A DNA stretch of 64,000 nucleotides from Spirosoma rhododendri (GCF_012849055.1 NZ_CP051677.1:5533001-5597000); one strand, 5' to 3'. Shown: positions 16,315-26,590, numbered from the stretch's first letter. Notes: generated from the sequence alone by a model not told the origin. Numbers and translations are program-made.

Positions 16315-16573
16315 TCCCCCAACCTAACTAACCCAAAACTACATGAATATCAGTATATTGTTGATACGGACAGAGCCGTGTTCATTGCTGGATAAAACGT
16401 AAAAAATGAGTTACTCATTTGTCTGTTTACAAAACAAATGGTGTGCCATAATGAACTGATGGTTTTTAAAAATAAGGTAAAATTTAAAAAAAGTTTTTCT
16501 GGTGTACTCACTTTTTAGTATGGTCATTCTATCATGTAATTAATCACTGACCGGGTTAGCGGCTGAATATGGC

Positions 16574-16581
16574 TACCTTTG
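16574..16581 (+). promoter_or_regulatory. -7 box of the rsmA-mgtE operon
   Basis: TACCTTTG fits TAnnTTTG exactly and lies 21 nt before the preferred ATG of rsmA at 16603. The alternative ATG at 16579 falls inside the box, which supports the later start. A -33 element is not obvious. Confidence 0.6.
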
Positions 16582-16602
16582 CGGCCGAAATTGTACCCGC
16601 GT

Positions 16603-17415
16603 ATGTCTGTTAAACCTAAAAAAGAACTCGGTCAGCACTTCCTGATCGACCTCAGCATTGCTCAGGATATTGCCTCGTTACTAACCGGCCATGCCGGGCC
16701 GGGGCAGGCACCCTATCGGGAGATTCTGGAGATTGGGCCGGGCATGGGTGTACTGACTCAGTTTTTGCTACAGGATAATCGCTTTGATACGTATGTGATC
16801 GAAATCGACCGCGAATCAGTCGAATATCTGAATCAGCATTTCCCGGCCCTTAGCGGCCGGATTTTACCTTCCGACTTTCTCAATATCCGTCCCGACCTGC
16901 TGCCCACCAAGCAGCCCGATTCGACTACGCCCTTTGCCGTGATCGGCAATTTTCCATACAATATTTCGACGCAGATTCTTTTCAAAGTCCTCGACATGCG
17001 CGACCGGGTACCCGAGTTGGTGGGCATGTTTCAGCGCGAAGTGGCGCAGCGCGTGGCGTCGGGACCGGGCAACAAAGACTACGGCATTTTAAGCGTACTG
17101 CTACAAGCCTGGTACGATATAAAGTACGAATTCACGGTACCACCTGACGTATTCAACCCACCCCCGAACGTATTTTCAGGGGTCATTTCGCTCAAGCGAA
17201 ACGACAAAACCGAGCTGGGTTGTAACGAGCGGAAGTTTACGCAGGTGGTTAAGCACGGTTTTAGCCAACGCCGAAAAACGCTGCGCAACGCGCTCAAACC
17301 ACTTAATCCGACAGAAGCTGCTTTGGCGAGCCCGTTTATGAACAAGCGGGCTGAGCAGCTGAGCGTCGCCGATTTTGTTCAACTGACTAACCTGATGCAG
17401 CAGGCCGACCAATGA
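16603..17415 (+). CDS. rsmA: 16S rRNA (adenine(1518)-N6/adenine(1519)-N6)-dimethyltransferase
   Basis: KsgA/RsmA dimethylates two adjacent adenines in the last hairpin of 16S rRNA during small-subunit assembly. The sequence has KPKKELGQHFLID at its start, the SAM loop EIGPGMGVLT, an acidic VIEIDRES, and the target-base motif IGNFPYNISTQILFK. The C-terminal part has FSQRRKTLRNALK as in all RsmA. Start 16603 (MSVKPKKE) is favoured over 16579 by the promoter position and homology. Its stop overlaps the mgtE start by four bases, so the genes are coupled. Confidence 0.94.
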   Translation: MSVKPKKELGQHFLIDLSIAQDIASLLTGHAGPGQAPYREILEIGPGMGVLTQFLLQDNRFDTYVIEIDRESVEYLNQHFPALSGRILPSDFLNIRPDLLPTKQPDSTTPFAVIGNFPYNISTQILFKVLDMRDRVPELVGMFQREVAQRVASGPGNKDYGILSVLLQAWYDIKYEFTVPPDVFNPPPNVFSGVISLKRNDKTELGCNERKFTQVVKHGFSQRRKTLRNALKPLNPTEAALASPFMNKRAEQLSVADFVQLTNLMQQADQ

Positions 17416-18764
17416 CCTTTGAACTGACGCAGGACTACCTCGACCAGCTACATGCGTACATCGAAGCGGGCGACGATGAACGGCTTCGGGCCGAGATGGA
17501 GGAACTGTACCCCGCCGACATTTCGGAGATTCTCAACGAACTCGACGCCGAGCAGGCTCATTACCTGCTGAGCCTGCTCGACGAAAGCGTCGGTGCCGAA
17601 ATTCTGGCCAATCTCGACACCGCCGACCGCACCGATTTTCTCAAAACGTTTACCTCGGAGCAGCTGGCCCCGCTGGTCAACGAAATGGACTCCGACGACG
17701 CGGTCGACATGCTGAACGAGCAGCCGATTCAGGTGCGGGAGGAAGTCATCGGTCTGCTCGAAGACCGCGAACAGGCCCGCTTCATCATCGATCTCCTCCA
17801 CTACGACGATGGGGTGGCGGGTAGTCTGATGCAGAAGGAGTTGATCAAGATCAACGTCAACCTGACGGTTAATGCCTGTATCGAAGAAATCCGGCAGCAG
17901 GCCGAAGACGTCGAGAACGTGTACGCCATCTACGTCGTCGACGATCAGGGAAAGCTGCTCGGACTGGTATCCCTGAAGAAGATCGTGCTCTCGCAGAAGT
18001 ATGTCAAGATCGCCGACATCTACGACGACGATATTGTGTTTGTGGAAACCTACCGCCCCGTCGATGAAGTGGCGGAACTGATGCAGAAATACGACCTCGA
18101 TGCTATTCCGGTTGTGAACGTGCAGCAGCGACTGCTGGGCCGAATCACCATCGACGACGTGGTCGACGTAATTACCGAACAGGCCGAGGAAGACCGGCAG
18201 GTAATTTCGGGTCTGGCGGGCGAAGTCGAAGAAGACGACAGCGTGTGGCTCCGCTCAAAAGTACAGCTCCCCTGGCTGGTAGCCGGGGCCGTAGGCAGTC
18301 TGATGGCCGCGACGGTCATCAACGGGTTTCAGTCGGAATTGGGCAAGATCGCGGCTTTGGCAGCATTCATCCCGATCATCGGCTCGACGGGCGGCAACGT
18401 GGGCATTCAAACGTCGTCGCTCATCCTGCAAAGCCTGGCCGATACGTCGGGGTTGACAACCACACTTGGCAGACGTCTGCTGCGCACGCTGGCCGTGGCA
18501 CTCATCAACGGGCTGGTCGTCGGGCTAATCGCGGGAACGTACACGTTTCTCATCGGTGAGCCCCGGCTGTTCTTCGTCGTCGCAACGTCGCTGCTATCGG
18601 TAGTGTTACTGGCCTCGTTCATGGGTACAGTAACGCCCCTGCTGCTCAGCAAGACCGGCATCAACCCCGCCGTAGCGTCCGGCCCGTTCATCACCACCGC
18701 CAACGACCTGATCGGCATCGGCGTCTATTTCCTAATCGCGCAATGGTTACTGTCTGAACTGTGA
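17412..18764 (+). CDS. mgtE: Magnesium transporter MgtE
   Basis: A 450-residue MgtE-type Mg2+ channel. The acidic N domain (repeated LNELDAEQAHYLLSLL-like units, residues about 15-130) and two CBS domains (about 135-255; FVETYRPVDEVAELMQKYDLDAIPVV) form the cytoplasmic Mg2+ sensor. Five C-terminal helices begin with LPWLVAGAVGSLMAA and include IPIIGSTGGNVGIQTSSLI and TKTGINPAVASGPFITTANDLIGI-like pore segments with the conserved Asp near the pore. The gene overlaps rsmA by four bases (ATGA). Confidence 0.95.
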   Translation: MTFELTQDYLDQLHAYIEAGDDERLRAEMEELYPADISEILNELDAEQAHYLLSLLDESVGAEILANLDTADRTDFLKTFTSEQLAPLVNEMDSDDAVDMLNEQPIQVREEVIGLLEDREQARFIIDLLHYDDGVAGSLMQKELIKINVNLTVNACIEEIRQQAEDVENVYAIYVVDDQGKLLGLVSLKKIVLSQKYVKIADIYDDDIVFVETYRPVDEVAELMQKYDLDAIPVVNVQQRLLGRITIDDVVDVITEQAEEDRQVISGLAGEVEEDDSVWLRSKVQLPWLVAGAVGSLMAATVINGFQSELGKIAALAAFIPIIGSTGGNVGIQTSSLILQSLADTSGLTTTLGRRLLRTLAVALINGLVVGLIAGTYTFLIGEPRLFFVVATSLLSVVLLASFMGTVTPLLLSKTGINPAVASGPFITTANDLIGIGVYFLIAQWLLSEL

Positions 18765-19085
18765 CCGCTGATTGTCCTGAACTGTGATTTTTTCTGAACT
18801 ATGATTTTTGTGATTGCTTTGATGGACTATGATTTTCTTTTTAATCAGCGAAATCAGTAAATCACCATTAATCACAGTTCAAGATTATCTGAACTGTGAT
18901 TAATGGTGATTACACAGATAGACTGTGATTCCAAAAAATCAGGAAAATCAAAAAATCAGGGAAATCAAAAAATCAAAAAAATCACAGTTCAGACAATCGG
19001 CAATCAGCGGAATCAGTAAATCAGAAAAATCATAGTTCAGGCAATCAGCGCAATCAAAAAATCAGAAAAATCACAGTTCAAAACA
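18765..19085. repeat. GAACTGTGATT repeat field between mgtE and dtd
   Basis: This 321-nt gap is almost wholly made of the repeat family seen around the GxxExxY gene. It includes a perfect palindrome with 19-bp arms (18863-18881 and 18890-18908, CACCATTAATCACAGTTCA type) and several AATCAGGAAAATCA units. There is no ORF of note. No GxxExxY gene is linked to this copy. The field ends one base before the dtd ATG, so dtd must be expressed from within it or by read-through from mgtE. Confidence 0.88.
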
Positions 19086-19538
19086 ATGATAGCCGTCATT
19101 CAGCGCGTCAGTCGGGCGTCCGTTACAATTGATAAGCAGGTGAAAGGGCAGATCGGCGCGGGGTTTCTGGTGCTACTGGGCGTTACCCATGCCGATACAC
19201 CCGACGATGTGGAGTGGCTGAGCCGGAAGATCGTCGGGATGCGCGTGTTCGGCGACGCCGATGACAAGATGAACCTCGACCTGGCCAGTATCGGCGGCAG
19301 TATCCTGCTTATCAGCCAGTTTACCCTACACGCCAGCACGAAAAAGGGCAACCGACCCAGTTTTGTCGAAGCCGCCCGCCCGGAAGTCGCCATTCCGCTG
19401 TACGAAGCCATGATCCGGCAGTTGTCGGCGGATCTGGGGCGCCCAATTCAGACGGGCGAGTTCGGCGCGGACATGAAAGTCGAGCTGCTCAACGACGGCC
19501 CGGTTACGATTGTAATCGACACAAAAAATCGGATTTGA
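19086..19538 (+). CDS. dtd: D-aminoacyl-tRNA deacylase
   Basis: DTD frees tRNAs wrongly charged with D-amino acids or glycine. The 150-residue protein starts MIAVIQRVSRASVTI, has the conserved SQFTL motif (LLISQFTLHAS, with KKGNRPSF after it) and the NxGPxT motif (LLNDGPVTIVID) that hold the cross-subunit active site with its Gly-cisPro-type chiral filter. Length is normal for the dimeric enzyme. The start codon lies directly after the repeat field, with no visible ribosome-binding site. Confidence 0.95.
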   Translation: MIAVIQRVSRASVTIDKQVKGQIGAGFLVLLGVTHADTPDDVEWLSRKIVGMRVFGDADDKMNLDLASIGGSILLISQFTLHASTKKGNRPSFVEAARPEVAIPLYEAMIRQLSADLGRPIQTGEFGADMKVELLNDGPVTIVIDTKNRI

Positions 19539-19644
19539 CCGAGCGGTTGTATGACTTATCTTTTCCGAACCGTTACTTTTACTAAAACTGGTATACATAA
19601 ACCCCTGCGGCTCACCCATTGGCGTGATCCTTCCTGTACGCTGC

Positions 19645-20286
19645 ATGGATTTTTTACCCGCTGATCTGACGGCCTACGCCGAAACGCATACCTCGCCTGA
19701 ATCGACGTTGCTTCAGCAACTCAACCGCAACACGCGGGCGCAGGTCATGGCCCCCCGTATGCTGTCGGGGCATTTGCAGGGGCGGCTGCTGAGCATGATC
19801 GCCCACATGATCCGCCCACGGCGCATTCTCGAAATCGGCACCTACACCGGCTACTCGGCCCTTTGCCTGGCGGAAGGGCTGACCGACGATGGCCTGCTGA
19901 TTACGCTCGAACAAAACGAAGAACTCGAAGACTTTGCCCGCTCCTACTGGCAACAGTCGCCCCTGGGGGCAAAAATTGATTTGCGCATCGGTTCGGCGGC
20001 CGACATTATTCCAGCACTCGATGAAACCTTTGATCTGGTGTTTATCGACGCCGACAAGCGGAATAATCAGCTGTACTACGAATTGATTTTCGACAAGCTA
20101 CGGCCGGGCGGGTTCATCCTGGCGGATAATGTGCTGTGGAGCGGCAAAGTTGTTGCGCCAGTCAAAACCAACGATACAGACACGAAGACCGTATTGGCAT
20201 TCAACCAGTTAGTGCAGAACGACCCGCGCGTTGAAAACATACTGCTCCCCATCCGCGACGGTATTATGCTCATCAGGAAACGGTGA
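19645..20286 (+). CDS. SAM-dependent O-methyltransferase (family 3)
   Basis: A 213-residue class I methyltransferase of the catechol/caffeoyl-CoA O-methyltransferase group: ILEIGTYTGYSALCLAEGL binds SAM, LEQNEELEDFA provides the acidic residue, and VFIDADKRNNQLYYE plus ILADNVLWSGKV carry the metal-binding Asp and Asn. Substrate is unknown; bacterial members methylate hydroxylated aromatics or tRNA wobble uridine derivatives (TrmR type). ATG 19645 (MDFLPADLTAYAE) is preferred over 19624, which adds seven unsupported residues. Confidence 0.85.
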   Translation: MDFLPADLTAYAETHTSPESTLLQQLNRNTRAQVMAPRMLSGHLQGRLLSMIAHMIRPRRILEIGTYTGYSALCLAEGLTDDGLLITLEQNEELEDFARSYWQQSPLGAKIDLRIGSAADIIPALDETFDLVFIDADKRNNQLYYELIFDKLRPGGFILADNVLWSGKVVAPVKTNDTDTKTVLAFNQLVQNDPRVENILLPIRDGIMLIRKR

Positions 20287-20372
20287 CCGGTCTTCGCGTG
20301 GCAATTGCCGGTAAACCACCCGATCCAGATCCGAAAATCGAACATCATCTATCGAAAACCCAACAACCAACT

Positions 20373-22778
20373 ATGCTTAAACGGACTCCCTTTCTGTTTT
20401 TTATACTCTGGCTGACGGCCGCATTTACGATGGCGCAAACCCCGGCGCCAAATGTACCCGACCGGTTGACGTTTGCCGACATTTCTGTTCGGCTCGACGA
20501 TAATGCCCGGCGCATTGTGCAGCAGGACGTCAACTCACTATTGGCTAACCGGCAGTACTGGACCGCCAAACTCGACCGAGTCGCTCTGTATTTTCCCATC
20601 ATCGAAGCCATTCTGATTCAGGAAGACGTACCGACCGATTTTAAGTACCTCGCCGTGCAGGAAAGTTCGCTGACGCCCGATGCTGTTTCGTCGTCGGCGG
20701 CTGTCGGATACTGGCAGTTCAAACGGGAAACCGCTACCGGCCTCGGCATGCGCGTCGACGAAGGGGTCGATGAGCGGAAGAGTATCACGGCGTCGACGCA
20801 CGGGGCTGCGCAGTACATGAAGCGGAGCAACGCCCAGTTCAACAACTGGATTGCGTCGCTTTATTCGTATTATCTGGGGGCGGGCGGCATTGCCAAGCTT
20901 ATCCCCCCCGACTGGGCCTACGCCCGCGAAATTGCCCTCGACGGCCGGACAGACCGTTATATTCTGCGCTTTTTCGCCCACAAGCTGGCGATCGAAAACG
21001 CGCTCAAATCGCACCAGACCAGCAACCGGATCGCCCTGCTCGAATACCCCGGCAGTGCGAACAAGACGTTCAAAGAAGTTGCCGACGAACTGAGCGTCGA
21101 CGAGTTTGAACTGCGTAAGTACAACCGCTGGCTGACCGATGAAGCGGTTCCGGCGGATAAGGACTACGTAATGGTTGTGCCGGTCCCGACTGATCAGATC
21201 AACGATGTACGGCAGAAAATTGTCAGCGTAACGCCCCGCAAAGCCGCCGACGCCGGGCAGATCGACGTCGGTTTTCCGGTACTGCGCCGGGTAACGACGG
21301 GTTTGAAAGACGACCCGTTTCTGTACGAGATCAACGGCTTGCCCGGTATTCAGGCGCAGGCAGGCGACAATGCGGCTACGCTGGCCCGGAAATCGAAAAT
21401 CAGTATGTCGAGTTTTTTGCGCTACAACGACCTGGATGAGTCAGACCCGATTATCGTGGGCGACGTGTACTATCTGGCCAAAAAACGCAAAAAAGCACTG
21501 GTCCCCTTCCACACGGTACGGGCTGGCGAAACGGCCCGCAGCATCTCGCAGCGGTACGGCCTGCGCCTGAAACGGCTGTTGCGCTACAACCGCGTTGACC
21601 GGACGCTGAAACTGGCAACGGGCCGGGTGATGTGGCTGCGTGAGCGTCGGCCGGCCAGCAAACCCGTTGAAATTATCAACGCGCCAACGCCCGCCGTCTA
21701 CGACCAGACCCCGACGCCACCAGCCCGCACCGACATTGCCGATGGCAGTTTGCAACCGACCCGTACGGTAGCCGGGGGCAACAGTGTGCCGCGCACGATG
21801 GCGGAACGCAAAAAGTACCAGCCCAAGCTGGTCGGTGGGGGTGTAACACCGAACGACGGCACCTCGCAACCGGCGGCTCCCCAACCGGCAATCGAAGTGC
21901 AATCGCTGGGTGGCGACGGCTGGTCGACGGGCAGTACCGGCAGCGGGATGAGCAAAAAGAAGACACCCCGGACTACCCCCGCAGGCACAACGGTCAGTCA
22001 GCCAGCCGGTGCCGATGGCAGTCAGCGGCTCGTGATTGTTCGCACCCCAACCGGCGACGCGGGCCAGCCGGAAACCCGCGCCGTTCCGGTGGCCACTACG
22101 CCGGAGCGGACACAACCCGTCAGTGCCGCACCGGCTGCGGTTGAGAAACCGGCCAGCAAACCCACTGCCTCGGTGGAGATGAGCGCACCCGTCCGGGCAA
22201 CCAAGCCCAAATCGGTCAGTGACGATGATCTGCAACCCGCCGAGCCGCGCACGGTTTCCCGGCCAGCGACGCCCAAGCCAGAGTCCCGTCCCGCGGAACC
22301 GGTCGTTGTGAAATCGACGCCGGAACCGAAGCCAGCTCCAGCCGAACCAGCCCCTATCAGCCGCCCGGCAACCCCGGTCGACCGCTCAGCAACGACGCAT
22401 ATCGTTGAACCAAAGGAAACGTACTACAGCATTGCCCGAATGCACGGCCTGACGGTCGATGAACTGTTGACGATCAACGGGCTGACGGCTAATGATCCGC
22501 TTCCGGCGGGGAAAAAACTTTCGCTGAAAGCTACGGGTGCAGGTACAACGACGCCGAAAGCTCAGACACCAAAACCGACAGTTGGTAGTGCTGCTCCTGC
22601 CAGTGGGGCGGCTGCCAGTTCGGCTAAAACGGTGTACCATACGGTTGGCAAAGGCGAGACGATGTACCGGATTTCGCGGGATTACGGCGTAACGGTTCAG
22701 CAGATTCAGGAGTGGAACAGCCTGACCGATACCAACGTAAAAGAGGGTCAGAAGCTGAAAATCGAGAAGTCGGAATAG
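20373..22778 (+). CDS. Lytic murein transglycosylase with LysM repeats (MltD-like)
   Basis: About 801 residues from ATG 20373, which begins a signal peptide (LKRTPFLFFILWLTAAFTMAQ). The SLT domain follows (about 50-260) with the catalytic Glu in LAVQESSLTPDAV, GYWQFKRETATGLGM and SLYSYYLGAGGI. LysM-like domains come next: one in HTVRAGETARSISQRYG, then, after a long Pro/Thr/Ala-rich linker (about 470-690), HIVEPKETYYSIARMHG and YHTVGKGETMYRISRDYG. It cleaves glycan strands of peptidoglycan in the periplasm; LysM units bind them. The last codons lie in the arm of a 53-bp inverted repeat. Confidence 0.9.
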   Translation: MLKRTPFLFFILWLTAAFTMAQTPAPNVPDRLTFADISVRLDDNARRIVQQDVNSLLANRQYWTAKLDRVALYFPIIEAILIQEDVPTDFKYLAVQESSLTPDAVSSSAAVGYWQFKRETATGLGMRVDEGVDERKSITASTHGAAQYMKRSNAQFNNWIASLYSYYLGAGGIAKLIPPDWAYAREIALDGRTDRYILRFFAHKLAIENALKSHQTSNRIALLEYPGSANKTFKEVADELSVDEFELRKYNRWLTDEAVPADKDYVMVVPVPTDQINDVRQKIVSVTPRKAADAGQIDVGFPVLRRVTTGLKDDPFLYEINGLPGIQAQAGDNAATLARKSKISMSSFLRYNDLDESDPIIVGDVYYLAKKRKKALVPFHTVRAGETARSISQRYGLRLKRLLRYNRVDRTLKLATGRVMWLRERRPASKPVEIINAPTPAVYDQTPTPPARTDIADGSLQPTRTVAGGNSVPRTMAERKKYQPKLVGGGVTPNDGTSQPAAPQPAIEVQSLGGDGWSTGSTGSGMSKKKTPRTTPAGTTVSQPAGADGSQRLVIVRTPTGDAGQPETRAVPVATTPERTQPVSAAPAAVEKPASKPTASVEMSAPVRATKPKSVSDDDLQPAEPRTVSRPATPKPESRPAEPVVVKSTPEPKPAPAEPAPISRPATPVDRSATTHIVEPKETYYSIARMHGLTVDELLTINGLTANDPLPAGKKLSLKATGAGTTTPKAQTPKPTVGSAAPASGAAASSAKTVYHTVGKGETMYRISRDYGVTVQQIQEWNSLTDTNVKEGQKLKIEKSE

Positions 22779-22890
22779 CGGTTGTCTGAGACAGTATCCC
22801 TGCTGTCGAGCCGAAGGCTAACCACCTTTCCGCCAGATAGCCTTCGGCTCGACAGCAGGGATGCTGTCTCAGACAACCGCTACTCCGACT
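22768..22890. repeat. 53-bp inverted repeat spanning both stop codons of convergent genes
   Basis: Arms 22768-22820 and 22838-22890 match at 51 of 53 positions around a 17-nt loop. The left arm contains the last codons and TAG of the transglycosylase gene; the right arm contains the last codons and TAG of the GH95 gene. Both proteins therefore end in Ser-Glu-stop encoded by the repeat. It may be a bidirectional terminator or a processed hairpin. Core sequence: GCTGTCGAGCCGAAGGCTA. Confidence 0.9.
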
Positions 22891-25443
22891 GCCCCAGCAA
22901 TACGTAGGTTTTTCCCGGTTCTGTCGGCAGGTCGTAGACCGAGAAACCTGCCGTCTGCTCATTGGGCTGGCGGGTACGGTAGGCGTTGTCCGGCAGCTGA
23001 TAGAACGGGTTCGGATTCGTACCCTTCGCCGGGACCAACGGATTTTTACCGGCTAAACGCAATTGCCCCGGTAGCCGCAGCCGACAAACGCCCCCCTGCG
23101 CCGATTGCACGACCAACCGCGTCAGCTTACCGGCTTGCCAGTCCATATCGAGAGTGTAGCCGCCCCGCGCTTTCAGCCCGCGTACCTGCCCCGACGCCCA
23201 CGCATCAGGGCGAGCCGGTAGCAGGTTCAACAACCCGTCCTGACTTTGCAGCAGCATCTCGCTCATCCCGGACAGTCCTCCAAAATTACCATCGATCTGA
23301 AACGGCGGGTGCGCGCACAGCAGGTTGGTATAGGTGCCGCCCCTTTGGCGTACTCCGTTCCTTCTACACCGGTTAGTCGCAGCAGTTCGCGCAGCAGTTT
23401 ATAGGCGTGATTTCCGTCGTGTAGCCGCGCCCAGAAGTTGATCTTCCATGCTTTGCTCCAGCCCGTTCCGCCATCGCCCCTGATTTCCAACGTTTTGCGG
23501 GCAGCATCAGCGTAATTTGGTGTCGTCAGGGGAGAGATTTCGCGGCCGGGGTGCAGCACAAACAGATGCGATACGTGCCGATGCTGTGGGTCTTCCGCGG
23601 GCCAGTCGTGGTACCACTCCTGCAAATCGCCCGCTTTACCGATCTGAAGCGGAAAGAGTTTTTGCTTTTTCTGGGCCAGCATCTGCCGAAAATCCGCGTC
23701 TGTATTCAGTTGCAGAGCCGCCTGTTCTACGTTGCTGAACAGATCCCAGATAATCCCCATATCCATAGTTGTCGCCACAGACACGGCTTCTTTTTGTCCG
23801 TTCTCCGTGATAAAAATGTTCTCCGGCGACGTAGATGGGGCCGTCACCAGCCGCCCTTCGGGACTTTCTACCAGAAAATCAACGCAGAACTGGGCGGCCT
23901 CTTTCATTAGCGGGTAGGCCACCGTGCGGAGGTACGTTTTATCGCCCGTAAACTGGTAGTGCTCCCACAGGTGCTGGCACAGCCAGTTACCTCCCATCGC
24001 CCAGTTGGCCCAGTTGGGATCGCCCTTGCCCCGGTCACCCACCGGGTTCGACGTGCCCCAAATATCGGTGTTGTGGTGCGCGACCCAGCCCCCGGCCCCG
24101 TAGAACGTCCGGGCGGTGTTCCGGCCTGTCGCGGCTACCGACCCGATCAGGTCGATCAGCGGTCGGTGCAGCTCCGACAGGTTCGTAACCTCGGCGGGCC
24201 AGTAGTTCATTTCGGTGTTGATGTTGATGGTGTAGTTACTGCTCCAGGGTGGGCGCACCATCGGATTCCAGATGCCTTGCAGGTTGGCCGCCGTCGATCG
24301 CGAACTACTGATGAGCAGGTACCGGTCGTACTGAAAATACAGGCTTTCCAGCATCGGATCGCTATCCCCCTGCGCATAGCGTTTGAGCCGCTCGTCGGTG
24401 GGCAATTGGGCGACGGTGCTCGTGGCAGAGCCGTTCAGCGTCAGACTGACGCGGTTGGCGTATGACTGGTAATCGCGGATATGCGCCTGCCGTACGGCCT
24501 CGATCGGCTTGGGCAGTACCTGTTTCAGATACGCGTCGACAAGGGCCTGCTCATCGCGTCCGTCCCGATCCGGGCACTTGTCGAAGCCGTTGAAACTCGT
24601 TGCCGCCACCAGATACAGCACGGCTTCCGAGGCATTCCGAATATGCAGCCCGGCGGTATCAGCCGTCACCTGCCCGTCGGTGCTCCGGATGCGGAGCCGC
24701 AGATCGAAGCGAGTACCATTGCAGCCCGTCGAGTCGTCGTAGCGAACCGGCTTTTTATCGTAGTCAACATAGTTGGGAACCGCTTTGGCGGGCGATTTCC
24801 CCCGCATGGCCAGTTCCATCGGCCCGGTTACCGTTTTCCGAACCGGATGCACACTACGAAGAGCCGCCGTCAGATCAAGCGCCCCCTTCCGGTCGGCCCG
24901 GAGCCGCACGACGATCACCTGATCGGGTGCCGAGACAAACAGTTCGCGGGTATACGTAACGCCCCCCGATGTGAAGCGGGTGGTGGCCGTGGCCGTGCCG
25001 ACGTTCAGATCCCGGTAATACGCCGACGAGTCGCCAGCGAGCTTTTGTCGGAGCAGCAGGTCCCCCAGCGGCTGGTAGGCTTCGGTGTACACCCCCTGAA
25101 TGCGCCGTACCTGTTTGGCCGCTTCCGTGTAATCCTGCCGGAACAGAGCCGCCCGTACGTCGGCGAGTGCGTTGGCAGCCCCCGGCGTCGGATCGTTACT
25201 CACCGGCCCACCCGACCACAGGGTAGCCTCGTTCAGCTGAATCAGCTCGGTCGATGCCCGGCCAAAGATCATGGCCCCCAGCCGCCCGTTGCCGATAGGC
25301 AGTGCTTCGTTCCAGTTGCGGGCGGGTTGCCTGTACCAGAGTGCATTGGCAGGCGGTGTGGTCGATGGTCGTGTCTGCGCCTTGCTGACTACCACGCTCG
25401 CAAGGAGCGCAGCCGTAAGAATTCCAGTTTGGATTATGTGCAT
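22880..25443 (-). pseudogene. GH95 glycoside hydrolase (alpha-L-fucosidase/galactosidase type), frameshifted
   Basis: Two frames make one GH95 protein. The first (25443 to about 23263) has a signal peptide (TGILTAALLASVVVSKAQ), an N-terminal domain (WNEALPIGNGRLGAMIFG), and most of the (alpha/alpha)6 catalytic domain (NTEMNYWPAEVTNLSELHRP, GWVAHHNTDIWG, TAPSTSPEN). The second (23266-22880) is the C-terminal sandwich domain. At the C-run 23340-23343 one base is missing; with it the protein reads AKGGGTYTNLLCAHPPFQIDGNFGG, the family motif, and reaches about 854 residues. Either a sequencing error or a very young mutation. Likely role: removing terminal fucose or L-galactose from plant polysaccharides in the periplasm. 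Confidence 0.85.
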
Positions 25444-25810
25444 TGTAGCGGGACTTTATGGGCACAGACCAAATCGGCCTGCGTTAGTCGTGATGACACA
25501 GATATGCCCCCGTCCCAAATAAAGCCCGTAACCAGCCATTTTCTAACCAGTCGGTTAGCGGCAGACAGTACCACACGTATTTGAACGTCGACGCGTACTC
25601 TACCGATTAAACCCGGTTTAGTTAATCATAAATGCATTTATAGACACTTTTTCACAAATCAGCATACCTGTGGCTTTGTTTCTGTTACATTATCCCTAAC
25701 AACGCTACTATCATATAAACAAATCGACGTTTGGCCCGTATCTTGAAATCCGTTTGGTAGCTATGCCTTTTGTTAGCTGCCGGATTCGAACAGTACTTAC
25801 TCAGAAACGC
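25444..25810. other. Intergenic region between divergent GH95 and response-regulator genes
   Basis: No gene is seen in these 367 nt. It must hold the promoters of both flanking genes. A GATTAAACCCGGTTTAGTTAATC stretch near 25605 is partly palindromic (AAACCCGGTTT) and could be an operator; this is only a suggestion. Confidence 0.4.
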
Positions 25811-26197
25811 ATGAGAAACGACTTATCTGACACCCGCATTTTGCTTGTCGATGACAATCCGCTCAATCTGATGCTTATCCGCAAGCTGGTCACGAAGTGG
25901 GGAGCCAGTGTCGATACGGCAGAAAACGGCGAAAAAGCCGTCGAGTTGAGCCGCGATGGAACGGCCAACAGGTTGCCCTATCAGGCCATCATCATGGATT
26001 TGCAAATGCCCGTTATGGACGGCGCAACGGCCTGCCAGCTCATTCGTCAGTTCGATTCGTCAGTCGCCATTCTGGCGTCGTCGGCGACAGCCTTACCCCA
26101 GGCCGAACTGGACGCCAGCGGGTTTACGGGTTCTGTCGTCAAACCATTTGAGTCGGCTCAGCTTCGTCAGCAGCTGTTATCGATCCTTAGCGAGTAA
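25811..26197 (+). CDS. Single-domain CheY-like response regulator
   Basis: A receiver domain with no output domain, about 128 residues from ATG 25811. It has the acidic pocket (ILLVDDNPLNLMLI), the phospho-acceptor Asp in IIMDLQMPVMDG, a Thr/Ser-type switch residue in ILASSATA, and the Lys in VVKPFES. The pattern (DDNPLN, DLQMPVMDG) is like receiver modules of hybrid histidine kinases, so it may be a phosphorelay shuttle. No kinase gene is next to it. An ATG at 25754 would add 19 residues with no domain support. Confidence 0.85.
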   Translation: MRNDLSDTRILLVDDNPLNLMLIRKLVTKWGASVDTAENGEKAVELSRDGTANRLPYQAIIMDLQMPVMDGATACQLIRQFDSSVAILASSATALPQAELDASGFTGSVVKPFESAQLRQQLLSILSE

Positions 26198-26590
26198 TGT
26201 ACTGCCGCAATCGCTACAGCCCCCAACTGAACCGGCCGTTACTATCACCCCCCCAAACGATCTTCATCCGGCAGGCATTACCCGTACCACTTCTTATCAA
26301 ACCCGGTACAGATTCGGCACTTTGCCAGACAGAATGGTGGACCGTTTTTCTCGTACTAGCCCTGCAACTCCGACGTGGTAAACGAATTGGCGTGCAGGTT
26401 ACAGCCATCGGTTGCTAGCTGATCTATCGTCTGTTACGGGTATACACGATCTATGTGTTGCCTTTGTGAACGGAAAAGCGGGCAGGGTTCCGCTATTCGT
26501 TCCCGTTACAGCTCAATCGATTAACCAGTGACTCCGGTCATTTTGGGTCGATCAGGCCAGGGCATCCACATCAACTACCCGTTAATTCCC
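26198..26590. other. Intergenic region before ThuA gene, no gene seen
   Basis: Nothing convincing is found in these 393 nt. A 73-codon open frame right after the response regulator (26197-26418) has no recognisable features and irregular composition, so I treat it as non-coding. TGTTGCCTTTGTG near 26456 has a weak -7-like CCTTTG. Confidence 0.4.

Noticed and set aside
26197..26418. A 73-codon frame after the response regulator
   Set aside because: No recognisable features, composition unlike neighbours, and its start overlaps the preceding stop; treated as non-coding.
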